Assembly: GCA_017439425.1 (NCBI GenBank)
Contig: JAFSJE010000069.1
Location: forward strand, 1 to 64,000
Origin: Oscillospiraceae bacterium
GTDB lineage: Bacteria; Bacillota; Clostridia; Oscillospirales; Oscillospiraceae
Direction: 5' to 3'
DNA length: 64,000 nt
In this document: positions 59,570 through 64,000 of the stretch, piece after piece
Numbering within the stretch: the first letter of the stretch is position 1
Layout: each line of letters starts with the position of its first letter
The notes under the pieces: generated by a model
Told to the model about the DNA's origin: nothing
What the model saw: only the letters and a program-made list of their open reading frames with translations
Databases searched by the model: none
Translations under genes and position numbers: made by a program

Positions 59570-60905
59570 ATCCCTTTCCGATAAACTGAATAACGCTTTC
59601 AAAAAGCTCAAAGGCAAGGGCCGCCTCTCCGAGGGTGATATCAAGGAGGCTATGCGCGAGGTGCGCCTTGCGCTCCTTGAGGCGGACGTAAGCTACAAGG
59701 TCGTCAAGGACTTTGTAAAGACCGTTTCCGAGCGCGCAGTCGGGCAGGACGTTATGGAGTCCCTCACCCCCGCGCAGATGGTCATAAAAATCGTCAATGA
59801 GGAGCTAATCGGCCTCATGGGCGGGCAAACGGCGAAGCTCAATATGTCCTCGAAGGGCCTCACGATAGTGATGCTCGTCGGACTTCAGGGTGCGGGCAAA
59901 ACCACGAACGGTGCAAAGCTCGCGGCATATATCAAGAAGCACAACAATAAGCGTCCGCTGCTCGTGGCGTGCGACATCTACCGCCCCGCTGCGATAAAGC
60001 AGCTCGAGACAGTCGGCGGTCAGCTCGGCATTCCGGTGTTCCAGATGGGCACCGAGGACCCGGTGATAATCGCAAAGAGCGCGATCGAGCACGCGAAAAA
60101 GCACGGCAACGACCTCGTTATCCTCGATACTGCAGGCCGCCTGCACATCGACGAAGCGCTGATGGACGAATTGAAGCGCGTCAAGGCGGAGGTAAACCCC
60201 GACGAGATACTCCTCGTGGTCGACGCGATGACCGGTCAGGACGCGGTAAACGCCGCGAAGGCGTTTGACGACGCTCTCGGCATCACCGGCGTAATGCTCA
60301 CAAAGCTTGACGGTGACGCGCGCGGCGGCGCGGCGCTCTCGGTCAGAGCCGTCACGGGCAAGCCCATCAAGTTCTCCGGCATCGGTGAAAAGCTTACGGA
60401 CATTGAGCCGTTCCATCCCGACAGAATGGCGAGCCGCATACTCGGCATGGGCGATGTGCTGACCCTCATCGAAAAGGCTGAGGCGGCCATCGACCAGAAG
60501 AAGGCGGCGGAGATGGCTGAAAAGCTCCGCAAAAACTCCTTCACTCTCTCAGATTACTACGATCAGCTCGTTCAGCTCAGGGGCATGGGAATGCAGGACA
60601 TCGCAGGTATGCTTCCGGGCGGCGCCGGCAAGGCGCTCCAGGGCGCGAAGCTCGATGAGCGTCAGCTCATGCGCACCGAGGCGATAATTCTCTCAATGAC
60701 CCAGCGCGAGCGCGACGATCCCGCGATCATCAACCACAGCCGCAAAAAGCGCATCGCAGCCGGCAGCGGCACAACAGTGGTCGATGTAAACCGTCTTCTG
60801 AAGCAGTACGAGCTTCTAAAGCAGATGACAAAGCAGCTCAGTAAGGGCAAGATGCCCGGCATGATGGGCGGCGGCAGAAAAGGCAAAAATCCCTTCGGGT
60901 TTTGA
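59559..60905 (+). CDS. ffh: Signal recognition particle protein Ffh
   Basis: 448 residues from ATG 59559 (MAFESLSDKL), inside the ylxM end. N domain, GTPase G domain (GLQGAGKTTNGAKLA, DTAGRL, TKLDGDARGGAALS), and Met-rich M domain ending in GKMPGMMGGGRKGKNPFGF. Binds signal peptides and 4.5S RNA. The gene for the RNA is not in the window. Confidence 0.97.
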   Translation: MAFESLSDKLNNAFKKLKGKGRLSEGDIKEAMREVRLALLEADVSYKVVKDFVKTVSERAVGQDVMESLTPAQMVIKIVNEELIGLMGGQTAKLNMSSKGLTIVMLVGLQGAGKTTNGAKLAAYIKKHNNKRPLLVACDIYRPAAIKQLETVGGQLGIPVFQMGTEDPVIIAKSAIEHAKKHGNDLVILDTAGRLHIDEALMDELKRVKAEVNPDEILLVVDAMTGQDAVNAAKAFDDALGITGVMLTKLDGDARGGAALSVRAVTGKPIKFSGIGEKLTDIEPFHPDRMASRILGMGDVLTLIEKAEAAIDQKKAAEMAEKLRKNSFTLSDYYDQLVQLRGMGMQDIAGMLPGGAGKALQGAKLDERQLMRTEAIILSMTQRERDDPAIINHSRKKRIAAGSGTTVVDVNRLLKQYELLKQMTKQLSKGKMPGMMGGGRKGKNPFGF

Positions 60906-60944
60906 TAAATTGAAATAAAAAATTTTTAAGGATGGTAAAGAAAA

Positions 60945-61184
60945 ATGGTTAAAATCAGACTTCGCAGAATGGGCGCCAAGAAGAACCCGTTTTACAGAAT
61001 AGTCGTCGCTGACGGCCGCTTCCCCCGCGATGGCCGCTTCATCGAGGAGATCGGCACCTATGATCCGATGGCCTCCGACAACAAGGTTGCCATTAAGGCT
61101 GACCGCGCTCAGGAGTGGCTTAAGAACGGCGCTCAGCCGACCGATACTGTCAAGACCCTGCTCAAAAAAGCGGGCGTTCTTTGA
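60945..61184 (+). CDS. rpsP: 30S ribosomal protein S16
   Basis: 79 residues, complete: [22 protein letters not shown] at the N-terminus (core [19 protein letters not shown]) and [25 protein letters not shown] upstream. Confidence 0.98.
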   Translation: MVKIRLRRMGAKKNPFYRIVVADGRFPRDGRFIEEIGTYDPMASDNKVAIKADRAQEWLKNGAQPTDTVKTLLKKAGVL

Positions 61185-61198
61185 TCGGGGGCTAAGCC

Positions 61199-61438
61199 TT
61201 GAAGGAGCTTCTTACCTATATCGCGCAGAATCTCGTTGATTCTCCCGATGCCGTGGTAGTCACCGAGAGAGACGACGGCGACAAGACCGTTTTCTCCCTT
61301 CGCGTTGCCCCCGACGATATGGGCAAGGTGATAGGCCGTCACGGCAAGATAGCAAAAGAGATCCGCGCGCTCATGCGCTCTGTCGCTCAGCGTCAGAACA
61401 AGCATATCAGCGTAGATATTCTCGACGAGGACGAATAA
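61199..61438 (+). CDS. khpA: KH domain RNA-binding protein KhpA
   Basis: 79 residues from TTG 61199 (LKELLTYIAQNL); GGGGG lies 9 bases ahead and no ATG start fits. KH motif with GxxG as GRHGK (VIGRHGKIAKEIRALM). Partner of KhpB/Jag in RNA binding linked to cell elongation. Standard place between rpsP and rimM. Confidence 0.93.
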   Translation: MKELLTYIAQNLVDSPDAVVVTERDDGDKTVFSLRVAPDDMGKVIGRHGKIAKEIRALMRSVAQRQNKHISVDILDEDE

Positions 61439-61448
61439 GACACACCGA

Positions 61449-61474
61449 AAGAGAGGACATTGTCCTCTCTTTTG
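61449..61474 (+). terminator. Hairpin between khpA and rimM
   Basis: Stem AGAGAGGACA / TGTCCTCTCT, loop of two or three bases, then TTT. May end part of the transcripts before rimM-trmD. Confidence 0.65.
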
Positions 61475-61490
61475 AGTATATGAGGAAACT

Positions 61491-61970
61491 ATGGAAAATC
61501 TACTTGAAGCAGGGCGCATCATCAACACCCACGGCGTGCGGGGTGAAGTTAAAATTGAGCCTTGGGCTGATTCGCCGGAGTTTTTTACTAAGATTAAAAG
61601 GCTCTATCTTGACGGTAATGCGCTTAAAGCGGTTTGCCGTCCAAACGGGCGTTTCGTTATTGCAAAGCTTGAGGGTATCGGCGATATGAACGCAGCTGAA
61701 AAGCTGAAAACTAAAATCATCTATATCTCCCGTGAGGACGCACCTATTGAAGACGGAGCCTATTTTATTGCTGATTTAATCGGTTTTACCGCCGTAGACG
61801 AAGCCGGCGCAGAGCTCGGCAAGGTTACAGATATTTTTACTACTCCCGCAGGAGATATTATGGAGATTCACGGAGCGAGTGAGCATCTTGTTCCTCTGCG
61901 TCCGGAGTTTATGGTTTCCCGTGATATGGAAGCCGGTACTGTAACTCTGCGGCTCATTGAGGGCATGTAA
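61491..61970 (+). CDS. rimM: 16S rRNA processing protein RimM
   Basis: 159 residues. N-terminal GRIINTHGVRGEVKIEPW and C-terminal PRC barrel (ISREDAPIEDGAYFIADLIGF, then EIHGASEHLVPL). Needed for 30S head assembly around S19. Base composition is lower in G+C than its neighbours (about 47 percent counted over 61561-61680, against 68 percent over 62221-62280 in trmD), with ATT, TTT, CTT and GGT codons not favoured nearby. Confidence 0.94.
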   Translation: MENLLEAGRIINTHGVRGEVKIEPWADSPEFFTKIKRLYLDGNALKAVCRPNGRFVIAKLEGIGDMNAAEKLKTKIIYISREDAPIEDGAYFIADLIGFTAVDEAGAELGKVTDIFTTPAGDIMEIHGASEHLVPLRPEFMVSRDMEAGTVTLRLIEGM

Positions 61971-63245
61971 ATGTATACTGTAGATATATTGACGCTCTTT
62001 CCGGACGCGGTCATGGCGATGATGGGAGAGAGCATACTGAAGCGCGCTTCGCAGAAGGGCATAATCGACATCCGCGCCCACCAGATACGCGAATACACCA
62101 CGAATAAGCAGAACCAGGTCGACGATTACCCCTACGGCGGCGGTATGGGGTGCGTTATGGCGTGTCAGCCGCTCGGCGACTGCCTTGAGAGCGTGAAGAG
62201 AGCGCGCGAGGGGCGCATCCGCACCATCTACCTCTCCCCCTGCGGCAAGCGCTTCGACGAGGCGGATGCGAGGCGGCTCAGCCGCGAATACGACGGCATC
62301 ATCCTCGTCTGCGGGCACTATGAGGGCGTTGACCAGCGCTTCATCGACGAGTGCGTTGACGAGGAGATAAGCCTCGGCGACTTCGTGCTCACCGGCGGCG
62401 AGATACCGGCGATGGCGGTCGCGGACAGCGTTCTGCGGCTCGTGCCGGGGGTGCTCAGTGACCCTGAGTGCTACGAAAACGAGAGCCACTGGGACGGACT
62501 GCTCGAGTACCCGCAGTACACTCGGCCCGAGGAGTGGCGCGGCAGAAGAGTGCCGGAGGTGCTGCTAAAGGGCGACCACACCGAGGTCGAGCGCTGGCGG
62601 CGCGGTCAGATGCTTGCGCGCACAAAGCTTCGCAGGCCCGATATGTTCGCGCTCCTCGCTCTCTCCGAAACCGACAAAAAGCTTCTGAAAAAAGCCGAAA
62701 ACGAGGCAGAAATTGCTGAATTAGGCGCATTTTCGTGCCGTGAGACTGTGGAGAGCGACATACCCGCCGTGCTCGGTATTTTGGAGAGCGCGAGGGAATA
62801 TCTCCGAGCCCACGGGGTAGACCAGTGGCAGTCCGGCTATCCGGATGAGAGCTCGGTGCGCGCCGATATGGCAAGGGGCGAGAGCTACGTCGTCCTCGCG
62901 GGCGACAGGACTGCGGCGGTGTTCCGTCTGATGAAAACGCCAGACCCGAACTATGCTTCCATCAAGGACGGCAGGTGGTCGGACGATTTGGCGTACTACA
63001 CAATCCACGCCTCGGCGGTCGCGTCGTTTGCGCGCGGGTGCGGCGTTGCGGACAGGCTTATAGGTTACGCCGCAGAAATGTGCGAGAAGGACGGCATACG
63101 CCGTCTGCGAGCCGATACCCACAGAAAGAACAAACCGATGCAGGCTCTTCTGACGAGATGCGGCTTCCGCTACCGCGGAAACGTGCTCGTAGAAGCAGGA
63201 GATGGTCACGACCCGAAGCGCCTCGCGTTTGAAAAGAGAATATAA
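61971..63245 (+). CDS. trmD: tRNA (guanine37-N1)-methyltransferase TrmD fused to a GNAT acetyltransferase
   Basis: 424 residues; the ATG follows the rimM stop directly. Residues 1-245 are TrmD: ILTLFPDAV, DDYPYGGGMGCVM (54-63), the SAM knot YLSPCGKRF and CGHYEGVDQRFID (114-126), LGDFVLTGGEIPA, and YPQYTRPEEWRG. Residues about 255-424 are a GNAT domain (CRETVESDIPAVLGILESA start; CoA loop RGCGVADRLIGYA at 356-368; NKPMQALLTRCGF). No start codon with SD occurs between them, so one fused protein is made. The acetyl acceptor is unknown. Confidence 0.9.
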   Translation: MYTVDILTLFPDAVMAMMGESILKRASQKGIIDIRAHQIREYTTNKQNQVDDYPYGGGMGCVMACQPLGDCLESVKRAREGRIRTIYLSPCGKRFDEADARRLSREYDGIILVCGHYEGVDQRFIDECVDEEISLGDFVLTGGEIPAMAVADSVLRLVPGVLSDPECYENESHWDGLLEYPQYTRPEEWRGRRVPEVLLKGDHTEVERWRRGQMLARTKLRRPDMFALLALSETDKKLLKKAENEAEIAELGAFSCRETVESDIPAVLGILESAREYLRAHGVDQWQSGYPDESSVRADMARGESYVVLAGDRTAAVFRLMKTPDPNYASIKDGRWSDDLAYYTIHASAVASFARGCGVADRLIGYAAEMCEKDGIRRLRADTHRKNKPMQALLTRCGFRYRGNVLVEAGDGHDPKRLAFEKRI

Positions 63246-63247
63246 TA

Positions 63248-63287
63248 ATAGGGAGCATATCGCATTCTGATATGCTCCCTATTTTTT
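63248..63287 (+). terminator. Terminator of the ffh-trmD operon
   Basis: Stem AATAGGGAGCATATC / GATATGCTCCCTATT with loop GCATTCT, then TTTTTT. Strong and symmetric; the ydcF-like gene ends inside its T tract from the other side, so it probably serves both. Confidence 0.9.
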
Positions 63288-64000
63288 ACCTTGAAAATAC
63301 TAAATAATGCCAGACACCCAGCGCCTCGCGTATGTAATAATTTGCGGTCAGCACCGGAAGTCCGGTCCAGCCCCACGCACTCACAACGTTCGTAAAGCCA
63401 GCCTTATGGGCAAAGAGCTTCGCGCGGGTGACGTGGTACACCTCGGTTATCACGCACACCCTGCCGTTAAAATCCGGCTCGCGCCCGAGTATCACAGCTC
63501 GCGAGAATGCAAGATTCTCCTCAGTGCTTGTCGCTCTGTCCTCCGTAACTATCCGCGCCTCGTCCACGCCGTTCCGCACAAGCCAGCGGCGCATACACTC
63601 CGCCTCGGTGATATTCTCATTATCACCCTTGCCGCCGGACACGATGAGCATGCAGTCCTGGTTCGCCTCGGCGTATTCCTTTGCCGCCCGCAGTCTCGCC
63701 GCGAGCGACGCGCTCGGCTCCTCGCCGTTCACACCTGCGCCAAGGACTATCGCGTAGTCCGCCCCGCCGTTATCCGCCGTATTTGAATCGACGGCTATCA
63801 TTGCGACCGTTATGACGAGGGCAAAGCAAAATATGATTATTCCGTAAGACCCGAACTTATCGAGAAAGCGCGTGACCTTCGGCGCCCTCGGAGAGAGGAT
63901 TTTCAGTGCCATGAAGTACAGCGCCGCGAGGGCAATGAGCATAAAGCCGTAACCGAGCACCTTGTAGCCCATCAGTGCGAAGCGGAAAAAGAGCCCCACG
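63286..64000 (-). CDS. YdcF/SanA-like DUF218 membrane protein (start at or beyond window edge)
   Basis: At least 237 residues. Two N-terminal membrane helices (YKVLGYGFMLIALAALYFM and GIIIFCFALVITVAMIAV), then a DUF218 domain: DYAIVLGAGVNGEEPSASLAARL, LIVSGGKGDNENITEAECM, and EDRATSTEENLAFSRAV. Family members take part in envelope or vancomycin tolerance. A GTG at 63999 could be the start, but the frame may continue past the window, so the 5' end is open. Confidence 0.85.
   Translation of the reverse strand, partial: VGLFFRFALMGYKVLGYGFMLIALAALYFMALKILSPRAPKVTRFLDKFGSYGIIIFCFALVITVAMIAVDSNTADNGGADYAIVLGAGVNGEEPSASLAARLRAAKEYAEANQDCMLIVSGGKGDNENITEAECMRRWLVRNGVDEARIVTEDRATSTEENLAFSRAVILGREPDFNGRVCVITEVYHVTRAKLFAHKAGFTNVVSAWGWTGLPVLTANYYIREALGVWHYLVFSR

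Noticed and set aside
1..64000. CRISPR arrays, tRNA or rRNA genes, prophage, integrases
   Set aside because: None could be read; the repeats present are too few and too varied in spacing for CRISPR, and no cloverleaf with a TTC loop was found in the gaps.

Overview
The window is a G+C-rich stretch of a bacterial chromosome, about as dense as bacterial DNA gets: no gap between genes reaches 300 bases. It reads as a member of the Firmicutes class Clostridia. The best marker is a SCIFF ranthipeptide gene with its radical SAM maturase, which is a signature of that class. Also in line are ylxM-ffh-rpsP-khpA-rimM-trmD, paired YmfF/YmfH M16 proteins, serine dehydratase in two subunits, a TelA protein, DegV proteins and low-copy sigma-A promoters of the TTGACA-17-TATAAT kind. 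Family or genus cannot be fixed from the sequence alone; a gut-type Oscillospirales or Christensenellales relative would fit. No rRNA, tRNA, CRISPR array, prophage or transposase was seen.

Left part (1-10.1 kb): a probable fatty-acid modification locus. A flavoprotein that closely resembles the polyunsaturated fatty acid (linoleate) isomerase of Cutibacterium acnes is followed by three redox genes: a CrtI/RetSat-like FAD oxidoreductase, a ferredoxin reductase fused to a [2Fe-2S] ferredoxin, and a large GltD-like iron-sulfur flavoprotein that runs off the window. Facing away are an AMP-forming acyl ligase, a dedicated acyl carrier protein, an acyl-ACP thioesterase and a membrane diguanylate cyclase. 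I read this as a PUFA isomerisation and hydrogenation system, which is the most interesting thing here.

10.2-20.1 kb: an ABC importer of unknown substrate with SfsA, a lone BioY biotin transporter, a ROK sugar kinase with an MFS transporter, rpe-recR-galE, and TelA. 20.2-31.7 kb: an rRNA methyltransferase, an asnA-thrE-serC-serA operon (asparagine and serine synthesis plus a serine/threonine exporter), a small P-loop kinase, and degV-degV-alaS-hit.

31.8-43.7 kb: the SCIFF system (scfA-scfB), an operon with a CdaR-like regulator, ftsE, ftsX and two tandem coiled-coil M23 peptidases, a DUF4830 protein, TepA, and prfA-tsaC-coaE in which coaE is fused in frame to an M18 aminopeptidase. 43.8-54.5 kb: serine dehydratase, a DUF4349 lipoprotein, a polar amino acid ABC importer, trmL-pgk-tpiA-gpmA, a thioesterase and a YitT protein. 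54.5-64 kb: ymfF-ymfH-lgt-hyp-greA, then the SRP/ribosome operon ending in a trmD fused to a GNAT acetyltransferase, and a YdcF protein at the edge.

Three copies of a 160-bp non-coding element with short inverted ends lie between genes, each flanked by a 22-30 bp direct repeat that is itself a terminator-like palindrome and differs from copy to copy. Two further MITE-like palindromes and one shorter palindrome are also present.
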